The position numbers and the translations under genes were made by a program. From positions 42,899 to 106,898 of the forward strand of contig JABLXA010000011.1 of assembly GCA_013178415.1 (NCBI GenBank): a DNA stretch of 64,000 nt. The letters run 5' to 3'. The notes beneath the pieces are model-generated. The model did not search any database, was not told where the DNA came from, and saw nothing but the letters and a program-made list of their open reading frames with translations. Below are positions 1-9,930 of this stretch, one piece after another (the stretch's first letter is position 1; each line of letters opens with the position of its first letter). This DNA is from Bacillota bacterium. Lineage in GTDB: Bacteria > Bacillota > SHA-98 > Ch115.

Positions 1-528
1 TATAAATCTTATAACCCGCGTTTCCTCATGTCCTACAAGGGAGAGCGCCTCTTCCCTCACCGGAGGAATGCCCGCAAGGCCCGCTCTCCCGGCGCCGCGG
101 AGAATCCTCATCAGGATGGTCTCGGCCTGGTCGTCGCAATTATGCCCCAACGCGATCGCATCTGCCCCTATCTCGCGAGCAACCGAACGCAGGAAGTCAT
201 ATCGAAGCACCCGCCCCGCTTCTTCGATTGACAATGCCTGCCGCTCGGAATAGGCTGCCACATCCCCTTTTCCCACCGTGACAGGAAGGCCCATCCCCCT
301 GGCCAGATCCTCGACAAATCTAGCATCTTGCTCGGCTTCGAGACCTCTCAGCTGATGATTGAAATGAGCCACATGCAGCGAGATCCTGTATTCCGACGCG
401 AGAGTATGGAGGACGTTTAAGAGGGCGACTGAGTCCGGTCCACCTGAGACGGCGACAATCACGCGCTCTCCCGGACGGATCATCTTATGCCTCTCTATTT
501 CCTTGCGCACTCTTTCAATAAATCCCAT
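1..528 (-). CDS. tilS: tRNA(Ile)-lysidine synthase TilS, N-terminal part (runs off the window)
   Basis: TilS uses ATP to attach lysine to C34 of the AUA-decoding tRNA-Ile in the cytoplasm. The frame is open from ATG 528 to the window edge, 176 codons. It begins MGFIERVRKEIERHK and carries the PP-loop ATPase signature VAVSGGPDSVALL around residues 25-37, followed by HVAHFNHQLRG and LGHNCDDQAET, both typical of this family. The C-terminal tRNA-binding part lies outside the window. It sits just downstream of spoIIE on the same strand, a neighbourhood conserved in spore-forming Bacillota (spoIIE-tilS-hpt-ftsH). The 165-base gap to spoIIE contains the perfect palindrome TTGGGCGCCCAA at 589-600 and no gene that I can see. 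Confidence 0.93.
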   Translation of the reverse strand, partial: MGFIERVRKEIERHKMIRPGERVIVAVSGGPDSVALLNVLHTLASEYRISLHVAHFNHQLRGLEAEQDARFVEDLARGMGLPVTVGKGDVAAYSERQALSIEEAGRVLRYDFLRSVAREIGADAIALGHNCDDQAETILMRILRGAGRAGLAGIPPVREEALSLVGHEETRVIRFI

Positions 529-693
529 ATCCCTGTTTCAAAAACCTTCTACAACCTTCTACCGGAACACCCTCACAAATCTCCTGCTTTGGGCGCCCAA
601 TGTTGGCAGCATCTTATTTCATTGCCTCTTGCCTCATCCCGGGCAAATCTGCTTGACCTTTAACTTTCCACAAAGCGCCCAAAATATCCTTCT

Positions 694-3207
694 TTAAGCA
701 AACCAACCTACCTGACTATAGGATTCGAATGGAGTATCATTGGGCTGATTTTCAGAGCCCGCGACGCGCAATTCATTTTTACCCGAGGAAGGACGTTGAC
801 GTTCGGAGCGCAATGATATTTTCGCGACGATGAGAGTTATGTCATCGGTGAAACCTCTTTCCCTTCCCTTGGAGAGCTTGTCCATCAGAGCCTGAGCGGT
901 CGCATGGGGATCGTCAGGCGGGAGTTTTCTCAAGATCCTGGCAATTATTCCCTCACGATCGCTTCCAAGGACGCGGGGGTCCCCTATACCGTCGCTAGCC
1001 ATAATCAGCAGGTCCCCCGGCCTCAACCTCGTGGCGCTCTTTTCCACATCCACGGAATTCAGCACCCCAGCAGGTAGGGATTGAGACTTTATCACATCGA
1101 CGCCGCGCCGGCGTCTTATATAACTTGGACATGATCCTATTTTGATGAATTCGGCCTCACCCGTGTAAAGATCTATTACCGCAAGATCGACTGTCGCAAA
1201 AGTCTCTCCAGGTGATCTGAGAAGCAGGAGGGAATTCGTCGTCTTTGCCGCAAACTCGTGTCCAAAACCGGCCTCGATCAAGCGCCTGAGCATGGTGACT
1301 GCAGCCCGGCTCTGGATGGCGGCATCCTGCCCTGAGCCCATACCATCGCTTATGATCATCAACACGCGTCCATCAGGGAGCTCCGCTATATATGAAGTAT
1401 CGCCGCAAACACTGCTGCCAGGCTTGGGTTGCCGCACCTGGATGGCCTGGACCTTGAGCCGGACGGAAGGTATGATTCTGAGCTCGCAGGATGGCCTCCC
1501 GCTTGCCCAACCGCAACTCGTCTGAGAGACAGAGAGATCCTCACCCAGTATATTTTTGAGCACCGGAAGAAGCGCCCTTCGACATTCTGCCACTCCTCCG
1601 CATTTATCCATGTTTACCACGATCTCAAAGTACCTTCCGAAATGCCGTGTTACGGAAATCGCTCTTACCGGAAGCCCGACACCCTTGAGTTCCTTACGCA
1701 ACGCGCTCTCCCTGGCAGCATCAAAATAGGCGGCAGTTTCTAGTTCTGACACAAGACCCTGCATGATTTCTGAGATTCCCTTCAACTGCAATGAAATGAT
1801 CTTGCGTTCCTGTTGAAAACCCCTTGACCTCATCTTCATACGCCAGCTCTCGAGACAACTGGCCACAGCCTGCGATATCCGGTCGCTCTGGTGGCACCAT
1901 GAACCGGTAGATTCCCGCGCATCCATTGGCGATAACACGCCCTTCAACTCCGCAAGGGCCAGCAAATCCACCAAGTTCCTGTAGGTCCTGTGGAAATTGT
2001 CGCGCCAGCAGGTAAGATAGGCGCCGCAGCGATGACAGGCAAGACGAGAAATGTCGTTCAAAAGCGAGACCAGTAACGCTCTATCTGAGATTCCGCTAAG
2101 GTCCGGCACCGCCGCCAGATCGCGAGCGAGTTCATCGAAAATGCTTTTCACCTGGTCAAGTTTGCGCGAAGCTATAGTGATAGATCTATTATCCCGATAT
2201 ATAGAGACATCTGCGGAACGCCTGGGCGATAGCTCCTTCTCAAACCCGGGAATCAACCAGAGCCATCTCTTTGGCGTAACGACAAAGAGAATAGAAGAGA
2301 TGGCAAGTCCCCAGATGAAAGGCAGAACACCTGTTGCATTGGGGACCTGGTGGGAGAAGATTCCGGCCCCTAGAAAGAATGCCAGGACCATTATCAGTTT
2401 CCCATAAGAACTGAAAATTCCGGATATAAGCCCTCCGACAGCAAAGGCGGAAGTCAGGGGGAAGGGAACTGCATTTGACAGGCTGAGAGCCGTGCCCATG
2501 ATTACCCCCGAAATGGTGCCGCCCCCTACCCCTCCTTTAGCGGACCCAAGGATGACCACCGCCCCCGCGATGACCCCCGCAAGTGAAATCCCCCAGAGGG
2601 TCAGCGTCCCCATCCCGATGATCATCCCGGCCGCCAAAACTGTCATGCCTATCTTTTCATGCCATCCAAGGCCCTGTGCATATCCCAGTGAAGGAATCTT
2701 GGGAACGAAGAACGAGAGAGGGAATGAGAGACAGGCAGCGATGAAACTCTCGAATAACGTAGGAATAAGACCCACATCCAGCGTGCCCATGAAGGCGTGC
2801 ATCAGAGTCCCGGCCGCGCTACCGATCAACATGACTACAAGAGGGATCAACCTGGATCCCCTCTTATCCGGCAAAGCGCGCGTCATGGCAAACCATATGA
2901 GGAAAAGCTGCGGAAGCGCGCCCAGGGCGTTTGTCATGGATCCCAATGATAGTTTGCCCAAAAAGACCCCCAGGGTAGAGATAAGGGCAAAATGAGGCCA
3001 GTATGCCACGGCAACCGCATAATAGGCCAACCCAAAGGGCCAAATGAAACCCAGGAGACTCCCGCGCGACAGTAAGAATGCCATGAAAAAGCAAATGAAT
3101 GACATCCGAAACGGAGCTTGTCCCAAAATACTCAGTGCAACATTTCGCCTTGACCCGGTTTTGAAATTCCTGCTCCAGGCGCTCCTTTTCCTGGCACCAG
3201 ATAGCAT
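694..3207 (-). CDS. spoIIE: Stage II sporulation protein E (SpoIIE), membrane PP2C phosphatase
   Basis: SpoIIE dephosphorylates the anti-anti-sigma factor SpoIIAA at the asymmetric septum and so releases sigma-F in the forespore. The 837-residue length matches the family. The first ~310 residues are a chain of hydrophobic segments (about ten membrane passes), followed by a regulatory region and a C-terminal PP2C domain. PP2C motifs are visible: GDTSYIAELPDGR, MIISDGMGSGQDA with the metal-binding Asp, LLIMASDGIGD, and FTDDITLIVAK near the end. The start ATG is preceded by AGGAGGA plus ACGGGGA, a strong ribosome binding site. It marks the organism as a spore former. tilS follows on the same strand. 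Confidence 0.96.
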   Translation of the reverse strand: MLSGARKRSAWSRNFKTGSRRNVALSILGQAPFRMSFICFFMAFLLSRGSLLGFIWPFGLAYYAVAVAYWPHFALISTLGVFLGKLSLGSMTNALGALPQLFLIWFAMTRALPDKRGSRLIPLVVMLIGSAAGTLMHAFMGTLDVGLIPTLFESFIAACLSFPLSFFVPKIPSLGYAQGLGWHEKIGMTVLAAGMIIGMGTLTLWGISLAGVIAGAVVILGSAKGGVGGGTISGVIMGTALSLSNAVPFPLTSAFAVGGLISGIFSSYGKLIMVLAFFLGAGIFSHQVPNATGVLPFIWGLAISSILFVVTPKRWLWLIPGFEKELSPRRSADVSIYRDNRSITIASRKLDQVKSIFDELARDLAAVPDLSGISDRALLVSLLNDISRLACHRCGAYLTCWRDNFHRTYRNLVDLLALAELKGVLSPMDARESTGSWCHQSDRISQAVASCLESWRMKMRSRGFQQERKIISLQLKGISEIMQGLVSELETAAYFDAARESALRKELKGVGLPVRAISVTRHFGRYFEIVVNMDKCGGVAECRRALLPVLKNILGEDLSVSQTSCGWASGRPSCELRIIPSVRLKVQAIQVRQPKPGSSVCGDTSYIAELPDGRVLMIISDGMGSGQDAAIQSRAAVTMLRRLIEAGFGHEFAAKTTNSLLLLRSPGETFATVDLAVIDLYTGEAEFIKIGSCPSYIRRRRGVDVIKSQSLPAGVLNSVDVEKSATRLRPGDLLIMASDGIGDPRVLGSDREGIIARILRKLPPDDPHATAQALMDKLSKGRERGFTDDITLIVAKISLRSERQRPSSGKNELRVAGSENQPNDTPFESYSQVGWFA

Positions 3208-3254
3208 TTCCCCGTTCCTCCTGCCTCGGCATTCAGATTTATCTTCCGAGGCAG

Positions 3255-3322
3255 ATTATAACACGGACCCCTCTCAGGAACGTGTTGGTTTATGTCCCCC
3301 GGAGTCAGCGATTATGCGACAA
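3255..3322 (-). promoter_or_regulatory. Candidate spoIIE promoter with a Spo0A-box-like site
   Basis: Reading the minus strand, a perfect TATAAT lies at 3260-3255, about 48 bases before the spoIIE start. No good -35 hexamer is found 17 bases upstream. About 55 bases further upstream, at 3322-3315, is TTGTCGCA, one mismatch from the Spo0A box TTGTCGAA. In Bacillus subtilis, spoIIE is read by sigma-A RNA polymerase with Spo0A and has an unusual promoter spacing. The match here is by eye only. Confidence 0.4.
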
Positions 3323-3364
3323 GCCTTCAAGAAATCCTTCAAAACATGAGGTCAGTCGAAAGGA

Positions 3365-4606
3365 TCATTCATGCCTCAAAGCCTGGATAGGATCCAGGTT
3401 TGCAGCCTTATATGCGGGGTATACCCCGAAGATAAGGCCCACAAGGCTGCTGGACGCGAATGCGATGATTATCGCAAAAGGAGAAACGACGGCCGGGATG
3501 GGAGACAGTGCCGACACAATCTTCGCGCCTATAGCGCCCAGGAGTATACCTACTATTCCGCCAACCAGACACAAGACTACGGCTTCCGTGACAAATTGTC
3601 GTAATATGTGGCTATTTTTGGCCCCGATGGCCTTTCGTATCCCGATCTCACGCGTACGTTCCGTCACGGTGACCATCATTATATTCATCACACCAATTCC
3701 GCCTACCAGGAGAGATATGCTTCCTATCCCGCCCAAAATGGCCGTCAATATTCCGAGGATCATCTTAGCTGATTCCAGCATCGACTCAGCGCTTTCGACA
3801 CGAAATTTATGACCGCGACCAAATCTGCGTCGGAGGAAGTTCTCCATCTGTTCTTTGGCATCTCTGACCGAGTTGACATCTTTCGCCTGGGTCAACACAA
3901 CTTGCGCCTGATCGACACCCAGGGCCCTCCTGGCCAGAGTGATGGGAAGGTAAGCGTACATATCCTCGGTATCCATTCCCCCGGAGAAAGCCCTTTGTCC
4001 TCTCTTCTTCATAATGCCAATGACGCTACAGATGGTGTCATTTACCCGGACGCGCCGTCCAAGGGGATCCATATTCCCAAAGAGGTAATCCGCAAGATCG
4101 CGTCCCAGCACGACGACTGCGCGCCTGCTCTGAATATCAGACTGGGAGAAGAATCTGCCTTCATCCATGGCAAGTCCTTGCATCCAGGCCAGTTCATCAT
4201 TGGTGCATACAATGGTTGTCTTCTTCTCTTCACTTGCGAACTTGATCACGCCTCTTGCCGTTATCTGGGGACTCACATAAACTAGAGCCGGAGAGGATTG
4301 CCTAAGAAGCTCGACATCTTCCGGAGATATTGTGACAACCTGCCCCATCATTACATCCTGGTCGAAGTAATTGGGCTGGATGAACAACATAGTTGATCCC
4401 AATCCCTCGAGCTGGCTTGTCACTTCTGTTCGGGCGCCTTCACCTATAGACACCATGGTTATCACCGAGGCCACTCCGATGACTATCCCCAGCAAGGTCA
4501 GCGCAGACCTGAGTTTATTCTGATAGAGACTAGATAGCGCCAGACGAAGATAATCTCTAAAGCCCATAGACATCTGCAACAGCCTGCAAAGATGCAGAAT
4601 GTGCAA
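3365..4606 (-). CDS. MacB/YknZ-type ABC exporter permease (FtsX fold)
   Basis: This is the permease subunit of a MacB-type ABC exporter. The first membrane helix follows LYQNKLRSALTLLGIVIGVA (about residues 27-46), and a large extracellular MacB_PCD domain with SIGEGARTEV comes next. Three C-terminal helices carry GGIGVMNIMMVTVTERTREI and end ...YPAYKAANLDPIQALRHE, the family hallmark. The frame opens with TTG at 4606 behind AAGGAGG. ATG at 4573 or 4567 (MGFRDYLRLA) would also fit the conserved start, so the N-terminus is uncertain. It is the last gene of a three-gene unit (fusion protein, ATPase, permease), 37 bases after the ATPase. In Gram-positives the equivalent YknXYZ exports or protects against peptides; the substrate here is unknown. 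Confidence 0.9.
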   Translation of the reverse strand: MHILHLCRLLQMSMGFRDYLRLALSSLYQNKLRSALTLLGIVIGVASVITMVSIGEGARTEVTSQLEGLGSTMLFIQPNYFDQDVMMGQVVTISPEDVELLRQSSPALVYVSPQITARGVIKFASEEKKTTIVCTNDELAWMQGLAMDEGRFFSQSDIQSRRAVVVLGRDLADYLFGNMDPLGRRVRVNDTICSVIGIMKKRGQRAFSGGMDTEDMYAYLPITLARRALGVDQAQVVLTQAKDVNSVRDAKEQMENFLRRRFGRGHKFRVESAESMLESAKMILGILTAILGGIGSISLLVGGIGVMNIMMVTVTERTREIGIRKAIGAKNSHILRQFVTEAVVLCLVGGIVGILLGAIGAKIVSALSPIPAVVSPFAIIIAFASSSLVGLIFGVYPAYKAANLDPIQALRHE

Positions 4607-4643
4607 TCTTCCTCCTTCGGCAATATCGATGATAAGGCGAGTA

Positions 4644-5375
4644 TCACAAGGTCCTTGTGCCGAGAGCGCCTGGCTCGGGGGGAATGCCTGACAATTCTGG
4701 CACGATCTCTCCGTCTCTTATGTATATGACCCGCTCCGCAAAGCTCGCAATGGTTGAGTCATGAGTCACCATCACTATCGTAATCCCGGTCTTGTTCATC
4801 TCCATTAGCAGATTCATGACATCCTTGCCTGACTTTGAATCAAGGTTGCCGGTCGGCTCATCCGCCAGGATGATAGAAGGATTGTTTACCAGCGCTCGTG
4901 CCACGGCAACCCTCTGGGCCTGGCCTCCGGAAAGCTGATTTGGCCTGTGTCCCCACCTATCGCCGAGTCCTACGGCACGCAGCGCAGCCATGGCTCTCTC
5001 CCGTCTTTCCTTTAAACTCACACCGGCGTAAACAAGGGGAAGCTCCACATTCTCCACGGCTGTAAGCTTGGGCAAAAGGTTGAAGGTTTGAAACACAAAG
5101 CCCAGCTTCTTGTTTCGCACCTCGGCCAGTTCATCGGACGAGAGAGTGGAAACTTCCTTCCCGTCGAGCAAATATGACCCAGAGGTCGGCCTGTCAAGGC
5201 AGCCGATTATGTTCATGAGCGTAGACTTCCCGGACCCAGAAGGTCCCATGATGGCGATGAACTCACCGGATGAGACAGTAAGACAGACGCCCCTCAATGC
5301 ATGGACCTTCACTTCGCCAGAATTGTAGATCTTTGTTACATTGACAATCTCAATGGCATTACCCGAAGAACTCAT
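4644..5375 (-). CDS. MacB/YknY/LolD-type ABC transporter ATPase
   Basis: This 243-residue cytoplasmic ATPase powers the adjacent permease. It shows Walker [13 protein letters not shown] (about residues 44-55), the Q-loop [13 protein letters not shown], signature [15 protein letters not shown], Walker [17 protein letters not shown] and the switch His in MVTHDST. The DEPTGNLDS wording is typical of the MacB/LolD/YknY class. Its ATG overlaps the stop of the upstream membrane-fusion gene by four bases, so the two are probably translationally coupled. Confidence 0.95.
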   Translation of the reverse strand: MSSSGNAIEIVNVTKIYNSGEVKVHALRGVCLTVSSGEFIAIMGPSGSGKSTLMNIIGCLDRPTSGSYLLDGKEVSTLSSDELAEVRNKKLGFVFQTFNLLPKLTAVENVELPLVYAGVSLKERRERAMAALRAVGLGDRWGHRPNQLSGGQAQRVAVARALVNNPSIILADEPTGNLDSKSGKDVMNLLMEMNKTGITIVMVTHDSTIASFAERVIYIRDGEIVPELSGIPPEPGALGTRTL

Positions 5376-6877
5376 GAAGGCGCCACCCCTACCTGGAGGC
5401 CACTTCTCTGTTTTGCGGCTCCACTCTTATTTTCCTGCTTGGCCCTGATTCGATCCCCGTCCTTGAGGTTCTTCAATGCCCTGTAGTCACCAATTACGAT
5501 CTTATCTCCAGCGCTCACTCCATCGAGGATCTCCACATCGAGAGCGGTCTCCATCCCGACCTTTACCGGGACCTCGCGCACACGATCTCCTTCTATTTTG
5601 AAGACTACCTTCCTCAAGCGGGAAGAGGCCCCGCCAAAATGAGCCTCGGGCCTATCAACTTCGCGTTCCACAATGGCCTGGCTTGGCACCAGGATGGCAT
5701 CTTTTCGCTGATACACTGTGATTTCAGCATCCGCTCCCATGCCTGGCTTCAGAATCGCGGCCCCGCCCTCGAGTTCTATATCAACTTTGAATTTGGGGAC
5801 AGAACCGTCCATTACCGCCGTAGGGGAGATCTTAACTATCTTCCCACGGAATTCGGTCCCGGGAACCGCGTCTACAGTTATCACCGCCCATTGGCCGGGA
5901 CGGACTTTGGGAATATCAACCTCATCTACTCTGGCTTCTACAAGAAGGCGGCTTAGATCCAGGATATTCATAAGCAGCATACCTTCTTGCGCCTGCTGAC
6001 CTTCCTTGACCAGCATATTTGCTACAACCCCGTCGATGCCGCTCTTCACAATGGCCGCCGCAATTCTGGCCTGGATGGCGCTCAAGGACGCCTTCATTTG
6101 CTTGAGGCGCATCTCAGCGGCATACCTGCGCCGGGTTTTATCACGCTCTGCATCCTGAGCCGCGGCCAAGGCAGTCTTTGCTTCCTTTACCTCAGCTTTA
6201 GCGATGGCGATATCCGCTTCATCAGGTCCTTTGAGCAGCTCTTCATATTGTTCCTTCGCCGCTCTATGCCTGGCTTCAGCCGTCTTGACCTTGGACGCCG
6301 CCTCATCGAGCGTATTCTTTGCCACAGCCCCTTCGGCGAAAAGGGCTTTAGTGACCTCAAGGCTTTTCCGAGCCTCGGAAAGGGCCACCGATGCCTCATC
6401 CAGGGACGCCTTGGCCTGAGCAATCTGTGACTTACTGGGACCTGACTCCACGTCCTGTAATCTTGCCATCGCAGACGCCAGTCGCGCCCGGGCCTGCTCA
6501 ACTTGAGGATCCCGCCCGTCAGGGGCGAGGGATAATTCTGCCAGATCCGCTTCAGCTCCAGCTACCGCTGCCTTTGCCTCATTGAGTTGTATGGAAAGGT
6601 CGCGGGTATCAAAGACAAGTAAATCTTGCCCTTTTTTCACCTGATCTCCCTCTTGCGCCAGGATCCTCTCGATCGTTCCGGTGACTGCGCTCCGTATTTC
6701 CAATGACTTGACGGATCTTATCTCGCCAGAACACGAAACTGTAACCTGAAATGCACCCTTTCTCGCCGTCCCGATTTCCACAAGAGTGCCTGTCGCCCCC
6801 TTTGTCCGCCTCGCAAGGAGGACGCTCCCGCTGATGATGATACCTATTATCAAAATCCCTGCTATCAACCTTTTCAC
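5372..6877 (-). CDS. HlyD/MacA/YknX-type membrane fusion protein
   Basis: This 501-residue periplasmic-adaptor-like subunit belongs to the exporter encoded downstream. An N-terminal membrane anchor ([18 protein letters not shown]) is followed by a biotinyl-lipoyl segment ([18 protein letters not shown]) and a long Ala/Glu/Lys-rich coiled-coil hairpin at about residues 90-275. The second lipoyl half ([17 protein letters not shown]) and beta-barrel parts ([13 protein letters not shown]) come next. In a Gram-positive, such a protein probably acts as an extracytoplasmic adaptor for the permease. It is the first gene of the unit. Two hairpins lie in the 294 bases before its start, and a Yip1-domain gene is divergent from it. 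Confidence 0.9.
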   Translation of the reverse strand: MKRLIAGILIIGIIISGSVLLARRTKGATGTLVEIGTARKGAFQVTVSCSGEIRSVKSLEIRSAVTGTIERILAQEGDQVKKGQDLLVFDTRDLSIQLNEAKAAVAGAEADLAELSLAPDGRDPQVEQARARLASAMARLQDVESGPSKSQIAQAKASLDEASVALSEARKSLEVTKALFAEGAVAKNTLDEAASKVKTAEARHRAAKEQYEELLKGPDEADIAIAKAEVKEAKTALAAAQDAERDKTRRRYAAEMRLKQMKASLSAIQARIAAAIVKSGIDGVVANMLVKEGQQAQEGMLLMNILDLSRLLVEARVDEVDIPKVRPGQWAVITVDAVPGTEFRGKIVKISPTAVMDGSVPKFKVDIELEGGAAILKPGMGADAEITVYQRKDAILVPSQAIVEREVDRPEAHFGGASSRLRKVVFKIEGDRVREVPVKVGMETALDVEILDGVSAGDKIVIGDYRALKNLKDGDRIRAKQENKSGAAKQRSGLQVGVAPS

Positions 6878-7171
6878 AAGATCCGGCGCAGGATTGCCCC
6901 CGATTTATTGGAAGGAGGAATGCGCCTGCCTCCTTTCTTTTGCTTGGCACGGAGGTGACCCCGTGCCCATGCGGCCTTGATTGCTGTTATTTCCAAAACC
7001 GGTACCTTTAGACTAATCATATCGAGTTTTATTCATTTCGTCAGGCGCTGATATGAGATTTTGCGTGGATTTTACTTTGATACATCTTAGCGATGACAGG
7101 AAAATCGAATCCCATGCATAAGATATCTTTGATGTGGGCAATAAGCGAGGATCTAAAAGGAGATGATCTAG
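6878..7171. promoter_or_regulatory. Divergent control region with two hairpins between exporter and Yip1 gene
   Basis: This 294-base region separates the divergent membrane-fusion gene (minus) and Yip1 gene (plus). It holds a hairpin with arms AAGGAGG and CCTCCTT near 6912-6936 and a second with arms GGCACGG and CCGTGCC near 6951-6972. Both lie on the exporter side, so they would be in its 5' leader. The Yip1 gene is preceded by AAAAGGAGATGATCTAG, a good ribosome binding site. I see no confident -35/-10 pair. Confidence 0.4.
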
Positions 7172-7879
7172 ATGGCGATAAACGAAATGGAACCGACAAA
7201 TGGCAATACACGAAAGGCACATAGAGGAGTTATTGAAAGGCTGCTGACGATACTGGTGGACCCAGGAAGCATATTCAAGGATATCATTGAAAAACCTGAT
7301 TTCATGGGTCCCATGACCATTATCGTCATAACGGCTGCTCTTTCGATGCCGTCGACAGCCTATACCCTTCAACAGATTCCTGAAATGGCCCCGGGTCAGG
7401 CGCAAAATATCCCAATAAATGTTACAGCATCAGCCATCATCGGATCCATCTCATCTTTGATCGCCCTCGCCATATGGTGGCCTATTAGAGCCGCGATCTT
7501 CCTGGGAATTGGAAACATTTTTAAGGCCAAACTGGATTTCAAACAGAGCCTTGCGGTGTCTGGATATCTGAACTACCCGTCGCTGCTTTCCGGACTTGTC
7601 TCAGCTATCACGATATGGAGCGCGGGGAGACCGGTCACTCCCGGGCTGGGAATGGCGCTATCCTTCTCAGAACTCTCGACCCCCCGTGGGGTACTGCTCA
7701 GCAACCTGAATATCTTCGCGCTAATGTATATATTCCTCAGCGTATTTGGTCTGTCAGAACTCTGGAGAATCTCCAGGGCCAAAGGACTCATAGCTACAAT
7801 CATCATGTGGTCGGCAGTGCTTGGCATTCAGGTTGCCATAGCAGGGCTGACGGCCGGGTTACGCGGCATTGCTCAGTAA
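7172..7879 (+). CDS. Yip1-domain membrane protein (YknW-like)
   Basis: This 235-residue integral membrane protein opens with ERLLTILVDPGSIFKDIIEK, a pattern typical of Yip1 proteins (helix, a P..f..i.e..., then helices). About five hydrophobic segments follow, including MTIIVITAALSMPSTAY, ASAIIGSISSLIALAIWW and LIATIIMWSAVLGIQVAIAG. In Bacillus subtilis, yknW (Yip1) stands in one operon with yknXYZ and helps assemble that exporter. Here the Yip1 gene is next to an XYZ-like unit but points the other way. The function as an exporter partner is inferred from that parallel. Confidence 0.75.
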   Translation: MAINEMEPTNGNTRKAHRGVIERLLTILVDPGSIFKDIIEKPDFMGPMTIIVITAALSMPSTAYTLQQIPEMAPGQAQNIPINVTASAIIGSISSLIALAIWWPIRAAIFLGIGNIFKAKLDFKQSLAVSGYLNYPSLLSGLVSAITIWSAGRPVTPGLGMALSFSELSTPRGVLLSNLNIFALMYIFLSVFGLSELWRISRAKGLIATIIMWSAVLGIQVAIAGLTAGLRGIAQ

Positions 7880-7941
7880 GCAGCGGCGCCGTGGCATATA
7901 ATAAGACGACGCCGCGCGCAAACAACCCTATGATGAGGAGC

Positions 7942-9780
7942 TTAATCACCCGCCACCAGGTCAACAAACTTGAAAGCTAGAGTATCCACCAAGCCACGGT
8001 TCGTGAGCCTGAGTTCGGGTAATACCGGCAACGAAAGCAGCGCCATGGTCATAAAGGGAGAAACAAGCTGGCACCCAAGCTCCTTCCAGGCCCTTGCCAG
8101 GCTTTCAACCTGCCTCGATACTTCCTCCACAGGACGATCAGACTGTAGCCCCGCTATCGGCAATTCAACCAGCGCGAGGACCCGGCCGCGGTCTACTGCC
8201 ACCATTCCTCCCTCACATTGAGCCAATACATTGCCTGCATATGCCATATCCTCATCATTCATGCCTACTATCAGAAGGTTATGGCTATCATGGGCCACAG
8301 TTGACGCCACGGCGCCCCTATCAAAACCGAAGCCCTTGACAAATCCCAATCCCATCGTGCCTGTAGCATGATGCCGCTCAACCACAGCGATCTTCGCCAC
8401 ATCATGCTCCTTTGACGCCGAGATGATGCCGCCATCCTCAACCGGCAGTTCAAGTATGATGTTTTCGGTCCCCACTTTACCTTCCATCACCTTCATGACC
8501 CGAGCCCGTACAACTTTGCCATTCCACCCCGAGGTCCCATCACTGAACCGGCCGGCCTTCACTTCAAAATCCTGAGATTGAAGCGAGCGTTTCAAATGTA
8601 CGGAGTGCCTTACGAAATCAGGATATTCCACAGCTGGCATATCAACCAGCAGACTTCCGTCCTCTGCAATCAAGACCCCATCTGTAATAACCCGGGATAC
8701 CGCAACATCCGCCAGGTCGCGCAACATGAGGATATCTGCGTATCGACCAGGGGCGATGCTGCCAAGATCGCGATCCATGCCAAAGCATTCAGCTGTGTTG
8801 ATGGTGACCATCTGTATGGCGCGAATCGGATCGAGCCCTTCTTCAATGGCGCGCTTGACAACATGGTCGAGATGCCCGACGCTGAGAAGCGTATCTGGGT
8901 GCACGTCATCGGAAACCAAGATAGCATGCCTTGAATCAATCCGGCTTTCAGTTATTGCCTTTATGGTAGCCTTGACATCGAGCCAGGCCGAACCTTCCCT
9001 GAGCTTGGCATACATCCCATAGCGAAGTCTGGCCAGGGCATCTTCTTTCCGCGTCGATTCATGACACGAACTTATCCCGGCAGCGATATATGCCTGAAGT
9101 CCCTTGCCGACATCCGGGATTGAATAATGCCCGGTCACGATCTTGCCGGCGTCCAGAGTCGCCTGGATTTCCGCATGAACCTCCGGATTTCCGGAAAGCA
9201 CACCAGGGAAATTCATCATCTCCCCAAGGCCTGCGATCCCCTGCCAGCCCATGGCTTCTCGTATCTCAGACGCGCCAAATGTCGCCCCAGCGTCCTCGAA
9301 TCCAGGAGCCGCCGGCACGCATGAAGGCACTGTGGCAAATACCTTAAGCGGGAGATGCCTGCCTTCTTCTAGCATCACCTGAATGCCAGGTAGTCCCAGC
9401 ACATTTGCGATCTCATGAGGATCCATGAAAATGCCAGTAGTCCCATGAGGTAGCACAGCTCTCGCAAATTGGGTGACTGTCACCATGCTGCTCTCAACGT
9501 GAACATGTCCATCCAGAAAGCCGGGGACAAGATAAAAACCTTCGCCCTGAATCACTTCAGTATCTTGCCCCACCAGGTCTGAAGCGTCTCCTACGCGCAC
9601 AATCCTCCCATATTTCACAGCCACATCCGTATCAGGGAGTATCTCGCCTGTATGGACATTCACAAGGATTCCCTTTCGAATCACAAGATCTGCGGGCTCC
9701 CGTCCCATAGCGGCAGCCACAAGTTTCTGTGTCAGCTCCGCAAGTGGTCGACGAAAAAGCTTGTATGGCTTATACATCAT
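7942..9780 (-). CDS. ade: Adenine deaminase
   Basis: It hydrolyses adenine to hypoxanthine and ammonia in purine salvage. The amidohydrolase metal motif GFLDGHVHVESSM, the second-domain motif MDPHEIANVLG, SDDVHPDTL, and the C-terminal segment VAHDSHNLLIVGMNDEDM are all typical of AdeC. The open frame runs up to 9930, but the family start fits ATG 9780 or 9777 (MMYKPYKLFRRPL), giving about 612 residues, close to the usual 570-600. The 150 bases above carry no family similarity that I see. A Gfo/Idh gene is directly upstream on the same strand. Confidence 0.93.
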   Translation of the reverse strand: MMYKPYKLFRRPLAELTQKLVAAAMGREPADLVIRKGILVNVHTGEILPDTDVAVKYGRIVRVGDASDLVGQDTEVIQGEGFYLVPGFLDGHVHVESSMVTVTQFARAVLPHGTTGIFMDPHEIANVLGLPGIQVMLEEGRHLPLKVFATVPSCVPAAPGFEDAGATFGASEIREAMGWQGIAGLGEMMNFPGVLSGNPEVHAEIQATLDAGKIVTGHYSIPDVGKGLQAYIAAGISSCHESTRKEDALARLRYGMYAKLREGSAWLDVKATIKAITESRIDSRHAILVSDDVHPDTLLSVGHLDHVVKRAIEEGLDPIRAIQMVTINTAECFGMDRDLGSIAPGRYADILMLRDLADVAVSRVITDGVLIAEDGSLLVDMPAVEYPDFVRHSVHLKRSLQSQDFEVKAGRFSDGTSGWNGKVVRARVMKVMEGKVGTENIILELPVEDGGIISASKEHDVAKIAVVERHHATGTMGLGFVKGFGFDRGAVASTVAHDSHNLLIVGMNDEDMAYAGNVLAQCEGGMVAVDRGRVLALVELPIAGLQSDRPVEEVSRQVESLARAWKELGCQLVSPFMTMALLSLPVLPELRLTNRGLVDTLAFKFVDLVAGD

Positions 9781-9930
9781 GACAATGACATGCGCCTCTC
9801 TTTGCCTCCTGGCGGCTAACTTGAAAGATCTAGGGAGCCTGGCGCAGAAAGCCCCATTCCAGTGGCGCAGCAGTTGAGCCGCGACGCGCCAGGCTCTATG
9901 TGTGCTAAGCCTTGAGTGCAATACAAGCAT

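Noticed and set aside
2492..2995. 167-codon plus-strand frame inside spoIIE
   Set aside because: It is antisense to a clear, full-length SpoIIE and is low-complexity (Met/Pro/Thr-rich), as expected from complementing hydrophobic helices.
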